The position numbers were made by a program, and so were the translations under genes. Positions 9,895 through 20,649 of a stretch of DNA of 64,000 bases are shown here, piece by piece (positions within the stretch are counted from its first letter, which is position 1; each line of letters begins with the position of its first letter). The stretch is from positions 175,371,517-175,435,516 of the forward strand of contig BTPG01000001.1 of NCBI GenBank assembly GCA_036245525.1, given 5' to 3'. The notes under the pieces were generated by a model, which saw only the letters and a list, made by a program, of their open reading frames with translations, made no database searches and was not told the origin of the DNA. This DNA comes from Semisulcospira habei (lineage: Eukaryota > Mollusca > Gastropoda > Semisulcospiridae).

Positions 9895-9996
9895 GGGGAA
9901 TACACCACAAGTACACATCTATTCGTATGAATTGAGATGTACCGTTGTGTGGTGTAGCATCTCATTTGAATAGAAGTGTACTTGTGGCGTACTCCC
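9895..9996. mobile_element. Foldback MITE, about 100 bp
   Basis: GGGGAATACACCACAAGTAC at the left is mirrored by GTACTTGTGGCGTACTCCC at the right, with further pairing through TCTATTC/GAATAGA. A run of 19 C precedes it (9866-9884). Confidence 0.7.
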
Positions 9997-10537
9997 AAGT
10001 GGGTCTATTTGGGGAGTACTTTCATAAACAGTACGGGCGCGTCAAGCCTGACATTTCTTTGTAACTATGCAACTACAGTGTTTCCCTTGGGAATGCTATA
10101 TAATACATGTATACAGCGGGCTTTTAGTAGAGTTTTGAAAGTGGTATGTACGGCTGTTGATTTTCTGGAATTTATTGTTACTGAAGTAGAAATTTTGTTT
10201 GATTTTTTTCAGTTTTTCGTTTTGTGGTTGATGCATTGGTAATAATTATTGTCTTGTTTAAAGCTGTAGTGCCCTACGTATTGTGTACATTTCCTGCTCG
10301 TGCTTGTATTTGATTTATAATATGTGTGCAAGTCTGTGATTTGAAAGCTGTTTAAACAGGTCCAGAATCAAACCCCGCCATTGACAACAAAGATCAAAAC
10401 CACGTAACAGCACACAGAGCTATAAGTGTTTGATGCATTGTTGCTCACGCGTACACATAGACACACAAAGAACGGAAAGAGGTAATAGCGAACCAGGGAA
10501 TGGTGACTTCTGTATTAGTCACTTTACTTGTGTGGGT
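9997..10537. other. Non-coding stretch
   Basis: An open frame from 9976 to 10242 has no recognisable domain and a hydrophobic, F-rich composition typical of T-rich DNA. Nothing else is supported. Confidence 0.5.
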
Positions 10538-10749
10538 TTAACTCTTTTAGCCCGACGGCCTATGTCCCAAATTTTGGAGGCGTTTTCTACTGACTATGCA
10601 TCAGTTGCAGAAGATGGATCGACCATGATAATTCAAGGGCAGTGCCAGATTAGCTTGGCGCCGATAGGCGCCAAGCTAATCTGACACTACCCTTGAATAT
10701 CATGGTCGACCAATCTCCTGCTGTAGGGCGTCAGGGCTGAATGGGTTAA
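10538..10749. mobile_element. TTAA-flanked palindromic MITE (family 2)
   Basis: Bounded by TTAA on both sides. The core is a long, nearly perfect palindrome: GATGGATCGACCATGATAAT...GCTTGGCGCC then GGCGCCAAGC...ATATCATGGTCGACC. The ends (CTTTTAGCCCGAC / GTCAGGGCTGAATGGG) form imperfect TIRs. Relatives are at 11448-11593, 27354-27525, about 29950-30065 and 32250-32415. Confidence 0.8.
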
Positions 10750-10806
10750 CTTTATGATCTCATTAATTTGTTGTTTTCCTGTACGATTTATACCATGAAG
10801 ACAATG

Positions 10807-10920
<114 letters not shown>

Positions 10921-11167
10921 CTCTGTGATGAATATAAATTATTTTAAAAGGCACAGTGTGCTTGTTTTTCTTCTTTGTTGAACTGCAGTATGTTTCCCAC
11001 ATCTATTTTATTATCTTGTAAATAAAATAGTTTTTATCGGATGAAATCCAGTGATTTTGCTGTTATAAACTACCTATTGCCATGCTTGGGCAAATAGAGA
11101 TGTTGTTTTATTTTAGGATGAAGTGCTGTCTCTCTTCTGGAGTTGTCATAAATCCAAGTGCTCTTAG

Positions 11168-11310
11168 TAACCCTTTTACTGCCGGAACATGGAGAACTAC
11201 CCAACTGCTAGAGGCATAGAGCTTCAGTTGCTGGCAGCGCATGAGGCTCTATGCCTTTGTTGGCCACGTTTATGTCCGTGATTCTCAACAGGATGAGTTA
11301 AGAGGCAGTG
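11168..11310. mobile_element. Degenerate family 1 MITE
   Basis: Left end AACCCTTTTACTGCCGG, then CCAACTGCTAGAGGCATAGAG and the mirrored GAGGCTCTATGCC hairpin arm. The right end is not recognisable. Confidence 0.6.
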
Positions 11311-11447
11311 AGGTTGTTGTTAGTGCTTTTTGTCGAGGAGATTCCTGCAATAATGGCTACTCCCAATGAAGAGATTAGTGCTACTGGTATCTACGGACAT
11401 CATACAGTATTGTAGCATAGCTTATGATTGTCATTTATGGATGTGAA

Positions 11448-11593
11448 TTAACGTATTTAGCCCAGCACACGTATTTCCCAAATTTTAGAGGCGTCATCTA
11501 ACGACTATGCGCCTGTTGCAGGAGATGGATCGACCATGATAATTCATGGTCGACCCATCTCCTGCGGTAGTGCGTCAGGGCTGAATGAGTTAA
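11448..11593. mobile_element. TTAA-flanked palindromic MITE (family 2), short form
   Basis: Same ends and hairpin as 10538-10749 (GGAGATGGATCGACCATGAT mirrored by ATCATGGTCGACCCATCTCC in part), with the GGCGCC core deleted. TTAA at both boundaries. Its right edge abuts the 3' end of the RTE-like LINE. Confidence 0.75.
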
Positions 11594-11726
11594 TGTTGGT
11601 ATCCTTCTGTCTCGGAAGACAATGGGGTCTTGCTGGGTCAGTCCGTTTTTAAGATTTGCAGTGCCTGCTGTGACTAATCAGTCCATTGCGAGAGCGGCGG
11701 TGTCTATTGCATTAGCTACAGGTGAA

Positions 11727-12465
11727 TCATGTGATTGTTGCTGTGGGTACTGGCACTTCTTTCTTTCGTCTGCGCTGCCTCTTCTCCTCCCACTTGTTTT
11801 CTCTCCTTCCCTCGCTCAGTTTTATGCTGGTCTTTATTGCGAGCCGCCAGCTGGCACGATCTGCGGTGGTGGCTTCTAAGCCTGCGGGATTGAGGCTTCC
11901 AGCTTTCAGATCACGCTTGCAGACATCTTTGTATCTCAGCGCTGGTCTGCCTGTTGGTCTGGTGCCGGAGGCGAGCTCACCATACAAGATGTCCTTAGGA
12001 ATCCTACCATCCTGCATGCGGCAGACATGACCGAGCCAGCGTAGGCGTCTTTGTGAAAGGAGTGCGTACATACTAGGAATGTTTGCCTGGGCCAGCACTT
12101 CAGTGTTTGGAACACGGTCTATCCAAGTGATACCCAAGATTCTCCTCAGGATGCGCAGATGGAAAGAGTTAAGTCTGCGCTCTTGACGGGTGTACAAACT
12201 CCACGTCTTGCTGCTGCAGAGAAGAATGCTGAGCACACAGATCTGGTACACTTTTATCTTAGTGTTGATGGTAACCAAGCTGTTGTTCCACACTCTCTTG
12301 GTTAGGCGAGCCATCGCTGTTGATGCCTTGCCGATTATATAGTCCAGTTCGTTGTCCAGAGAGGTTATTGGAGATAGTTGAGCCAAAGTATGTAAAGTTC
12401 TCCACTACCTCGAGGGTGTGATCGCCTATAGAGATGCAAGGGGTGCTGCTGACATCCTGGCCCAT
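11727..12465 (-). pseudogene. RTE-like RT C-terminal part, frame-shifted
   Basis: Continues the preceding RT in two other frames: one (12259-12465) with SIGDHTLEVVENFTYFGSTI, the other (11727-12386) with YQICVLSILLCSSKTW, RRLRWLGHVCRMQDGR and GRPALRYKDVCKRDLKA. At least two single-base indels separate these from the upstream frame. The block ends in a basic tail and the element's 3' end. Confidence 0.85.
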
Positions 12466-12502
12466 GATGTTTGTCTTCGTCAGGCTGATGGTCAGCCCAA
12501 AC

Positions 12503-14215
12503 TCATCGGTGGCGCTGTAGTGCTTCCTCAGTGTGGGCAGTCAGGGCAGCATCATCAGCAAACAGCATCTCTCTAATCAGGACCCTGCGCACCTTGGTCT
12601 TTGCGCGCAGACGTGAAAGGTTGAAGAGGCTGCCTTCACTCCTAGTGTGGATGAAGACGCCATCTTCTGACTGACTAAAGGTATGGCGCATCAGCAGGGA
12701 GAAGAAGATGCCGACAAGTGTAGGGGCGAGTACGCAGCCTCGCTTCACGCCGCATCGGATCGGGAAGGGTTCTGAGGATGAGCCATCATACTGTACGGTA
12801 CCTTTCATTTCGTCATGAAAGGACGTGACCACCTTCAGAAGCTTTGGGGGACATCCGATCCTGTGTAATAGGGTGAAGAGACCTCTTCTGCTGACCAAGT
12901 CAAAGGTCTTGGTCAGGTCAATGAAGGCGATGTAAAGTGGCTGCCTCTGCTCGTTATGAAAGAATGTGACCACCTTCAGAAGCTTTGGGAGACATCTGAT
13001 CCTGTGTAATAGGGTGAAGAGACCTCTTCTGCTGACCAAGTCAAAGGCCTTGGTCAGGTCAATGAAGGCGATGCAACGTGGCTGTCTCTGCTCCCGGCAC
13101 TTCTCCTGCAGCTGTCTCAATGAGAAGATCATGTCGACTGTTGATCTCTGAGGTCTGAAGCCGCACTGCGCCTCTGGGTAAACGCGTTCGGCCAACACTT
13201 GGAGTCTGTTCAGCACCACGCGGGTGAAGACCTTCCCCACAGTGCTCAGCAAGGATATGCCTTGATAGTTATTACAGTCGCTGCGGTCTTCGTTGTTCTT
13301 GTAGAGCGTAATGATTTTGGCATCCCGCATGTCCTGAGGGACTGTTCCCTCCTCCCAGCACTGAAGTAAAAGCTCATGGAGGTGGTCAAGGAGGACACTC
13401 TTTTTGCCAGCCTTGAGAACCTCTGGGGGAATACTGTCATTGTCTGGAGCTTTACCACATGCTAAGGAGTCAATGGCCTTGCTGAGTTCGTCTACAGTGG
13501 GCAGAGTATCAAGTTCTTCCATCACGGACAGGGGGGTGGTACTCTCCACTGCAGTGTCAGTGACGTTGTTCTCCCTCGAATACAGCTGCTGGTAGTGCTC
13601 GGCCCACCTCTCCATCTGCTTGCCGCGGTTCGTAATGATGTCTCCAGTAGTGGACCTCAGGGGGGTGATCTTAATGATGCTTGGGCCAAATGCTTTCTTC
13701 ATGCCCTCATACATGGCGCGGATATTCACAAAGTCGACCAAAAGCTGGATGCTCTGGCAGAGATTCAGCCAATAGTCGTTGGCGCATTTCCTGGCGATCC
13801 GCCGAGCATTACTTCTGGCCTTTCGGAGTGCATCTAGTGCCTTCTCTGAAGGTTCGCACTTGTAGTCTAGCAGCGCTGCACGTTTGCCTGTGATAGCTGG
13901 TTCAAGTTCGGTTATTCCTGCTTTGAACCAGTCTGGGTTTTTCTTCTCTCGCTTGCCAAAGGTTGCCATGGCTGAATTGTAGATGGCGGCACGAATGTGG
14001 CTCCACCTCTCTTCAGCGTTGTTTCCTGGGCAGTCCTTGAGGGCCTCTTCCATGGCACTAGCAAAGCGTGTGCAAACTTCGGGTACAGATGTCAGGGTTG
14101 TGTTGATATGTGGCCGTCCTTTCTGCTTGGAGTTGTGGATCCGCTTGGGGTGGAGACGTGCCTTGCTCCCAAATAGCGAGTAGTCAGTGTCACAGTCGGC
14201 GCTGTTAATATGCTT
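12503..14215 (-). pseudogene. RTE-like reverse transcriptase with duplicated motif A
   Basis: A single open frame covers the linker (WFKAGITELEPAITGKRAAL), RT motifs 0-2 (RSDCNNYQGISLLSTVGKVF, AQCGFRPQRSTVDMIFSLRQ), motif A, motif B-like (GVKRGCVLAPTLVGIFFS) and the catalytic FADD box (MLFADDAALTAH). Motif A occurs twice, AFIDLTKAFDLVSRRGLF and AFIDLTKTFDLVSRRGLF, because 141 bp (47 codons) are tandemly duplicated in frame at about 12810-13090. A tandem second palm motif should block a normal RT fold. The frame is lost just after FADD, near 12500. The protein would copy the element RNA at a nicked target; this copy is almost certainly inactive. Confidence 0.88.
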
Positions 14216-14230
14216 AAAGTATAGCAGTCA

Positions 14231-15029
14231 ACGGAACGTCCTGGGTCCAACGTCAGCCCTAGGGCCATTTGCTAACTGGGATATGTGTGCTGGTCTGATT
14301 TTGTATTTAAGCAACACAGAGCTGCAAGATTAAAAATCACATACTAGAACATATACGGTAAAGTATTGATTCTGATTATTACGTAATTTTTAATGACTTC
14401 ATATAACCTATAATACATATTATAGATTACAGTCTTTCTACAGCCAATATTTTTGTCTACCGTATTGAAAATACGGTAGACTTTGAAATTGGGCTGGTCG
14501 GAGCACATTCCGGAGCACGCATATGACGTTTTTGGCGTGCGGCAAAGAAGTAACAAGGTGGGATGAACCATAAACCACAAAGTCCCTTCTGTTTGAGAGC
14601 TGTCCTCGCTGTCAATGGCCTCTACCTTTTGTCTTTGACCAGATTCTGATGTTGAATTATCTCCTAATGAAAAAGTTTCGCAGATCTGCCAAAGCGTCGG
14701 CGCAGGACATACGCGTCGTCGATTTGTCAAACGTCATTTGCCATGACGTAAGTTTTAGTTTTTACGTAATTTTATATTTTACGTGATGAGTTTCACTTTT
14801 GCTTCATAGGCTTGAGAAAATGGTGACAAAACTAGAACTTCACGGTACATTTTCAGTTTTGCTATAATTTGTGTGAAAGTAGGTTGACTTTACCTAGCTA
14901 CATGATATGCTAAGTACACGGCGCGCCTGCATGCTCCTCTGTAAGCGCGTCGATGTTTGTGTGTGTGCGTGTTAGTGCGTGCGTGCGCGCGCGCTCCAAA
15001 AATCTTCAAGAGGCATAGATCCTCATGCG
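14231..15029. other. Non-coding stretch with one small hairpin and a MITE remnant
   Basis: A perfect 11-bp stem with a 5-nt loop lies at 14455-14481 (GTCTACCGTAT / ATACGGTAGAC). A family 1 MITE remnant (CAAGAGGCATAGATCCTCAT) is at about 15007-15027. No gene. Confidence 0.6.
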
Positions 15030-15814
15030 CCTGGGGGTCCAGATATTTAGCCAGTGTGGACAGCTGTTTCGGTCTAGGAGACCTCTTGAGCACACCATCG
15101 GCAACACTGGAGGAAGAGAAGGAACTTCTGCTTACCTGCAAAGAAGACCACATTTTATTGTGGTTTCTGCAGGGGCATACATTCCATGCTTCACCTAGAG
15201 CCAAATTTCCATGCACCCTAAGAGAAAACCTACTAAAAAGGGCAAAGGGGTTGCAGTCGAAATTGTAGTAAAAAAAAAAAAACTAGACCAAAAGGGTTGA
15301 TTGCCAGTGCTTGTAATTTAGAAGAAACTACCAAGTGTGTAGGAAAAAACACTGTCAAGGGAGAGAATTGTGCATGATCGACCAATGATCATAAATTTAC
15401 TTTGGTCCAAGCACAAATAAAAAGATAGGAAAGAGGGGGTGCGCTAAGTAAGTGACTGGAAGCAATGCATATGGAAGACCACCTCCCCCCCCCCCCCGAA
15501 GGGGGCATATCACATATCACACTGTTCCAGCCCCTTGGTGCATGGAAATTAAATATAGGTCCCCCAAAGGGGGTCCAGATATTTAGTTCCTTCTCTTCCT
15601 CCTGTGTTGCCGATGGGGTGCTGAAGGTCGCCTAGACCGAAACAGCTGTCCACATCGGCTAAATATGTGGACCACCCTCGGGGGACATATTTAAATTTCC
15701 ATGCGCCAAGGGCTTGGAACAGTGGGATATTTGATTGGGGGAGGGGGGGGGGGGCGGCGTTTCCATCTGCAGTGCTTCCAGTTACTTACTTAGCGCACCC
15801 CCTCTTTCTTGTCT

Positions 15815-15851
<37 letters not shown>

Positions 15852-15960
15852 GTGCTTGTACCAAATTAGATCTATTATCATTGGTTGATCACGAACAATT
15901 TTCTCCCATGACAGTGCTTTTTCCTACTCGGTAGTTTCTTCTGTATACCCTAGGTGTGAA
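15030..15960. repeat. Composite palindrome, about 0.9 kb
   Basis: 15296-15575 is repeated in inverted orientation at about 15660-15950 (for example GTGCGCTAAGTAAGTGACTG mirrored by CAGTTACTTACTTAGCGCAC). The centre (15569-15675) is an inverted copy of 15036-15123 (GACAGCTGTTTCGG mirrored by CCGAAACAGCTGTC). A T run of about 34 lies at 15817-15850. Probably a foldback-type element or inverted dimer of a MITE. Confidence 0.8.
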
Positions 15961-16080
15961 AATGAGACAATTTTCTGGAACACTTTTTCGGACTCATTTG
16001 TAAAACAGCTAACATAATTTTAATTTGTTTTTACGAAAAAAATGTATTTTTTCCATAAAAATGTAATTTTTCGAAAAATA

Positions 16081-16266
16081 CTTACCAATGGCATTACTAT
16101 ATGGAAGGTACACTTAGCTTACCGATTTCAGCCTAAAAATCTGTTGTGTATACATACACAATCAGGGAGGCGACTCTAGGGAATCGTTACAAGAAACCCT
16201 GAGTAGCTTCCCTTCCCTCCCTATCCGGTCACGTGTGTGCAGTGGTGCCACGCCAGTCGAACGATT
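16081..16266 (+). repeat. Left inverted terminal repeat of the DIRS element
   Basis: Reads CTTACCAATGGCATTACTAT...GGTGCCACGCCAGTCGAACG, the reverse complement of 19384-19562 with a few mismatches. A second copy of the edge motif (TAATGCCATCGGTAAG and its mirror CCGATTGCATTACTGAATGG) lies at 16311-16403, so the left end is partly duplicated. Confidence 0.9.
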
Positions 16267-16421
16267 AGCGCTCCGGCGGCAAGCGGGGTAGGCGGGGAGG
16301 CCATCCGAGTAATGCCATCGGTAAGTATTTTTCTAATAAATACATTTTAGAGAAAAATACATTTGTTTCCTCAAAATCCATACCGATTGCATTACTGAAT
16401 GGCGTCCGGGGATACCTTTCT

Positions 16422-16848
16422 ATGATGGCAGACATGTGCCGCCATTTGGGACGCGCAGACCCTGGGGCGTGCCCGGACCTGTCGGATCTGATGCGCCATT
16501 TCGAGCTCCGGCGACCAGTCCCGCACTCGCTGATCCCTCGCTGGGATCTCCCCTGTGTCCTTACGTGGCTGAATTCGAGCAGGTTCGAGCCTCTGCCCTT
16601 GGCCAGCCTGGCGTACGTAACCAGGAAGACCTGCTTCCTGCTGGCGCTTGCTACGGCGTCCAGAGTCAGCGAGCTGCACGCGCTGTCAGTGGACCCGGCC
16701 TGTCTACAGCACAGGTCGGATGGCTCCGTGCATCTCCTAACGAGCCCCGCCTTCTTGGCGACTGTATGGAAGAAAAGCGAAAAAGAGGAGGGTGCCGCCC
16801 GCTATGTCCCGTCACTGCTTGTGCTTAGCGGTCGCGAACAGGAGCAAC
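16422..16848 (+). pseudogene. DIRS tyrosine recombinase, N-terminal half (inverted)
   Basis: The open frame reads ...DLMRHFELRRPVPHSLIPRW (core-binding-like), then FEPLPLASLAYVTRKTCFLL and ALATASRVSELHAL, which carries the first catalytic arginine of the tyrosine recombinase family. It continues to about AARYVPSLLVLS. The expected C-terminal half does not follow on this strand; it lies next door on the minus strand. Confidence 0.82.
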
Positions 16849-16867
16849 CTCCCGACGATTTCAGCTA

Positions 16868-17290
16868 AGGGGACCTAGGGCGCCAGAGAGGCGCCGGGAG
16901 GGAGTGTTGCGCCGCAGCGATGTCCCCACCAGGGCCAGGTTCTCCCGCTGGCCCGAGAGGTCCTTGAGGTAGAAGCGGGCAAAGGTGGAATTTGCCTGCC
17001 ACAAAGTCTCGCACTGCACAGTTTCGATCAAACGCGACGCTGGTGGAGACCGCTCGGACCTTGTGCGCTCGGATATGCAGCCTCTTAGCCTCCGCCGGGG
17101 TGAGCTCCTAGTACAGAGAACGGATGACCCAGCGCAGCCACGAGGAGATCGTCTGCGCAGAGATATCGTCCCTCTCAGGGGATAACGGCCGGAAGAGGCG
17201 GGTCCGGCCACGACGGAAAGGCTTTGTCCTGCGCAGGTAGACTCGCAGCACGCGGACCGGGTCCTGACGGCGGGAGTCCTGGGTCTGGTC
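16868..17290 (-). pseudogene. DIRS tyrosine recombinase, C-terminal half
   Basis: One minus-strand frame reads VLRVYLRRTKPFRRGRTRLF, SPERDDISAQTISSWLRWVI and then RLHIRAHKVRAVSTS (the H-x-x-R box). After a frame shift it reads STFARFYLKDLSGQREN with the nucleophilic tyrosine in FYLKDL. Its end matches the 9.02-9.10 kb DIRS fragment. It is separated from its N-terminal half by an inversion breakpoint near 16850. Confidence 0.82.
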
Positions 17291-17296
17291 AGTCCC

Positions 17297-18450
17297 CTAA
17301 ATGGGCGCAGGGTAATGACTGGGGCCCTGGCCGAGGTGAGCCGATTCGTCGCCAATATCGGTGGATAGGGAGAGCCGCGGCGGGTGAGAGTAGAGGGGGA
17401 CTCCCGAGACCAGCCAGACGTGGTGCGCCCACCGCTGGAGGTGAGCCCGGACGAGCGGAAGGACGGGGACTGGCGCCGCGAGGTCGCGGGAGGACGGACG
17501 CCAATGGGCCAGGAGGTGGAGCTGGAGCGGGCACCAGTAGAGCCGATCCAGGGGCAAGAGGTCCGCCGCAGCGTTCATAAGGCCCAGTAGTTGCAACCAA
17601 ACCCGAGCCGGGACCACGTCCGTGAGGGACACCCGGCGGGAGATCTCCACCAAATTCGTCACGCGCGCCTCGGAACCGGCGGGACGGAGCGAGGTCGAAC
17701 TTCCCCCTGTTGACCAGAAAGCCTACCCAACGGAGGAGGGCTAGGAACACGTCCCGGTTCGGGGCGATAGCGGAGGAATTCTGGTTCCGGAGAAGCAGGT
17801 CGTCCAAATAATTGAAGGTGGAGCAGGAGGACGTTTGACGGGTCTTGGCGACCACCGCATCCCAAATCCGCGTGAACACCCAGGGGCTGAGGTGGAGGCC
17901 GAAGGGGGGGGGGGGGAGCACGGAACTGATAGACGACCCCGCAATAGGCGAAACGCGAAAAATGCCGAGAGGCTGGGTGAATGGCGACATGCAGATACGC
18001 GTCTGCCAGATCGAGGCTAATGGCAAAGTCCATGGGTCGCACGGCGGCCTTCAGGGACCGCACCGTCTCCATCCAAAACAGGACAGCGGAAATGAACTTG
18101 TATAGCGCCGATAGGTCGATGATAGGGCGCCACCGGCCGCCTGGCTTCGGCACTAGGAAGAGGCGGCTGTTAATAGGCCGGGGAGTCGTGCCGCGCGACC
18201 ACATCCGTCGCGGACTTGAGTAGCAAGGCCAAAATCGCGTCCCGCAGAGCATCCGCTTTGAGCTGGTCGGCTGGAACACGCGTCCAGACAGGCGAGCGGC
18301 GGAGGGGAGGGGGGGGGGGGAGTCGAAAGGAAATCCGCAGGCCCACCAAAACGGTTAGTGAGCACCCAAGCAGTGCGTCCGGCAGCAGTGACCGCCACTC
18401 ATCGCTGTGCAGCGCTAGCCGCCCGTCGACGAGGGGCTCTGCAGGGATCG
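17297..18450 (-). pseudogene. DIRS reverse transcriptase/RNase H, frame-shifted
   Basis: Minus strand. The leader (RSPVWTRVPADQLKADALRD) and RT fingers (NSRLFLVPKPGGRWRPIIDL) lead to an intact motif A (SLDLADAYLHVAIHP) and VYQFRAP. A frame shift at the C/G run near 17906-17916 follows, then FGLHLSPWVFTRIWDAVV, the YLDD box (NYLDDLLLRNQNS) and the RNase H connection (LGLMNAAADLLPLDRLYWC) in a third frame. The order and spacing match the 3654-4851 fragment. Three frame shifts make it non-functional. Confidence 0.87.
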
Positions 18451-18924
18451 GCGGGCGTGAGAGAGTCTGCGGGCGGATTTGGGCCAGGCGGAGGCTGAGG
18501 CCGCGGGGGCGCGAGGGCGACTGGACGGAGGCTGGCCCGGGGGGCCGCGGGCATCCCTGAAGACTGGCCGGGAGGAGGGTCTGAAGGACTCTAGGGCACG
18601 ACCCATAGCGAGCGAAGGGTGGCCGGGCGGGACCGAAGAGTAGAGGGCCCCCGATCGGCGCTCGGCGGAGCTGAGAGCGGATGGGTGCAAGGAGGCGTGG
18701 GGCACGGTCGTGAGGCCATGACAGGCGCAGCCAGAAGCGCGCGGCTGGAGGAGAGCCCCAAGATGTCCGAGGTCGCCGGCCGAGGGGGCGGGGAGGCCGA
18801 GGGCCGAGGGGGTTCCCGGGAGGCAGACGGGCGGTCACGCCGGTAAAACTCCCACAACTGAGACCATCGTTGCTTCTTCCAAGGTGTGCATCTCTCGTAC
18901 GGCCGTGCGGAGGAGCATCCCGAG

Positions 18925-18956
<32 letters not shown>

Positions 18957-19383
18957 GAGACAGCGTCGGCCACTGAAGCCCCTTACACCGACGACAAATA
19001 TGCAACTGATCACTGCGACAGAGAGCGGAACACATGAGAGGCAACGGCACTCGGCCCGCTAACGAAGGCCCACGTGAGCGTAAACTCACGACCGGTTCCG
19101 CAGTGAAGTCCGGCTGTGTACGAACACAGCCGCTAACCAAGGAAACACCACCGCCGGTCAGGAGAACCTGCCCGACAGAGGCATGCCCCGAGACCTTACT
19201 TGGCCATTTCCAGAGCGACGGAAGGCAAGCAAGGAGGGACACCAACCAAGGGAACCACAGGTAGTCCAAGTTGAAGCACAACACACCAAAGTAATCGAAA
19301 GGTATTCACAGGTATTCAAGGGTATCCTAAAGTAACCAAGGCTGAGCAAGGGTACGGAACACCTTATCACTACGATGCTAAGC
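18451..19383 (-). other. 5' part of the DIRS element (Gag position), no readable Gag
   Basis: A GC- and proline/arginine-rich open frame (to 18973, minus strand) sits where DIRS Gag/ORF1 belongs, but its low-complexity composition supports no domain. A T run at 18929-18957 (A run on the coding strand) interrupts it. The stretch to the terminus (18980-19383) has no supported frame. Confidence 0.55.
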
Positions 19384-19562
19384 ATTCGACTGGCGTGGCA
19401 CCACTGCACACGTGACCGGATAGGGAGGGAAGGGAGGCTACTCAGGGTTTCTTAGTAACGACTCCCTAGAGTCGCCTCTCTGGTTGCGTATGTATACAGA
19501 ACAGATATTTAGGCTGAAATCGGTAAGCTAAGTGTACCTTCCATATAGTAATGCCATCGGCA
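19384..19562 (+). repeat. Right inverted terminal repeat of the DIRS element
   Basis: Contains GGCGTGGCACCACTGCACAC, GGGAGGCTACTCAGGG and GGCTGAAATCGGTAAGCTAA, ending ATAGTAATGCCATCGG. Complementary to 16081-16266. Confidence 0.9.
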
Positions 19563-20215
19563 TGGATTTTGAAGAAACAAAGCTATCTTCTCATTAATAC
19601 CCGCATGATGTTTCATAAACAGTGCTGCTATTTTTCCCCGGCCCTGGGACAAATGTGACCTGTAAGCTCTAGGCGTGAAAATCAGCAAGAAAATTGCAAA
19701 GTTGATCCTCTGATACGTCAAATGTTAGTACTGCGATGAGTGACGTATAACATCAAGTCGTCGCTATGCGTCGTGGGACTAATGATGCCATGACGTGAAG
19801 CTTGAAGTGACGTAATTTTGCTGCTCGTGCTATTATTCTTCTTCAGAATAGCTATGCTACGCCAGACCACAGAGCTTACGAATGGCGGGAATCGTGTGTC
19901 CGTCTTTATTTATGTGTGCCAGTGTGTGTGGATCAGAGGGTGGGTTAGAGAGGAGGGAAATGGATCAGCATTATAAGCCTAAAAATATGAACAACTCTGA
20001 ATGTTCCTAAAAGATAAACGCATCAGAGCTCCAAACAATACGGTAGACTTCGGGATGAAATCCTTATCTTGTTATATGTTGCATGCATTTTATTGCAATT
20101 AAGATTTAAAAAAATATATATTTTGAGTGAGCTTGTGCATATCACTGATATGCCATAGTTTGCTATTTTTAATGAGGTGCGTTTATGTGTCTGTCTCTCA
20201 AACAAGCAAATACAC
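19563..20215. other. Non-coding stretch
   Basis: No supported gene or repeat family. The first bases (GGATTTTGAAGAAACAAAG) also occur beside other DIRS ends in the window, so the element may extend slightly past 19562. Confidence 0.5.
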
Positions 20216-20217
20216 AT

Positions 20218-20292
<75 letters not shown>
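20216..20292 (+). repeat. (AC)n microsatellite
   Basis: About 35 near-perfect units. Confidence 0.98.
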
Positions 20293-20296
<4 letters not shown>

Positions 20297-20649
20297 AAGA
20301 CCGTGCAATGAATGAAACCCTTTTATACAATAGGCTACTTTCTAACTGTCAGTTTCACGCATTTGCACACATAATGTATACACAAATCATTAAAGCAGGG
20401 ACACTGTATACGTCCCCGATTAAAGCGATCTGCTCCGGGATATATGAAAGTGTGCGAACATTTGTGAAAATGTGCTGATCAACGGATAAGTCCGTGCTGT
20501 CTTGCCCCAACTGCGACTTTTCTACCCATCCTTTTATAATCTTTTTGATTAGGCACACTCAACAACGGTTTTCTAATTGCTCCTGGTGCGATTCATTAGA
20601 ACTCTACTAACTATTATAGAAAGGAAGAGCAGAAAAAGTCTTTTATTTT

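Larger units (their letters stand above)
11594..14230 (-). mobile_element. RTE-like non-LTR retrotransposon, 5'-truncated
   Basis: The minus-strand LINE lacks the endonuclease domain: the recognisable part begins with HINSADCDTDYSLFGSKARL near 14215. It runs through RT and a C-terminal region to a 3' tail ending TTGTCTTCCGAGACAGAAGG, next to a MITE. The C-terminal RRLRWLGHVCRMQDGRIPKD block is typical of the RTE/BovB-type group. Dead copy: truncated and frame-shifted. Confidence 0.88.
16081..19562 (-). mobile_element. DIRS-type tyrosine-recombinase retrotransposon, defective
   Basis: Inverted termini of about 180 bp (16081-16266 and 19384-19562) bound polymerase and recombinase remains. Read on the minus strand the order is terminus, pol leader, RT, RNase H, recombinase C-terminus. 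The recombinase N-terminus follows but is inverted (plus strand). DIRS elements integrate through a circular intermediate using a tyrosine recombinase instead of an integrase and make no target duplication, consistent with none being seen. Coding frames are broken by several shifts, often at G runs. Confidence 0.88.

Noticed and set aside
17224..18026. Long Pro/Arg/Gly-rich frames on the plus strand
   Set aside because: They are shadows of the GC-rich minus-strand DIRS polymerase.
16081..19562. A viral or phage integrase locus
   Set aside because: The recombinase and RT motifs with inverted termini match DIRS retrotransposons, not a virus.
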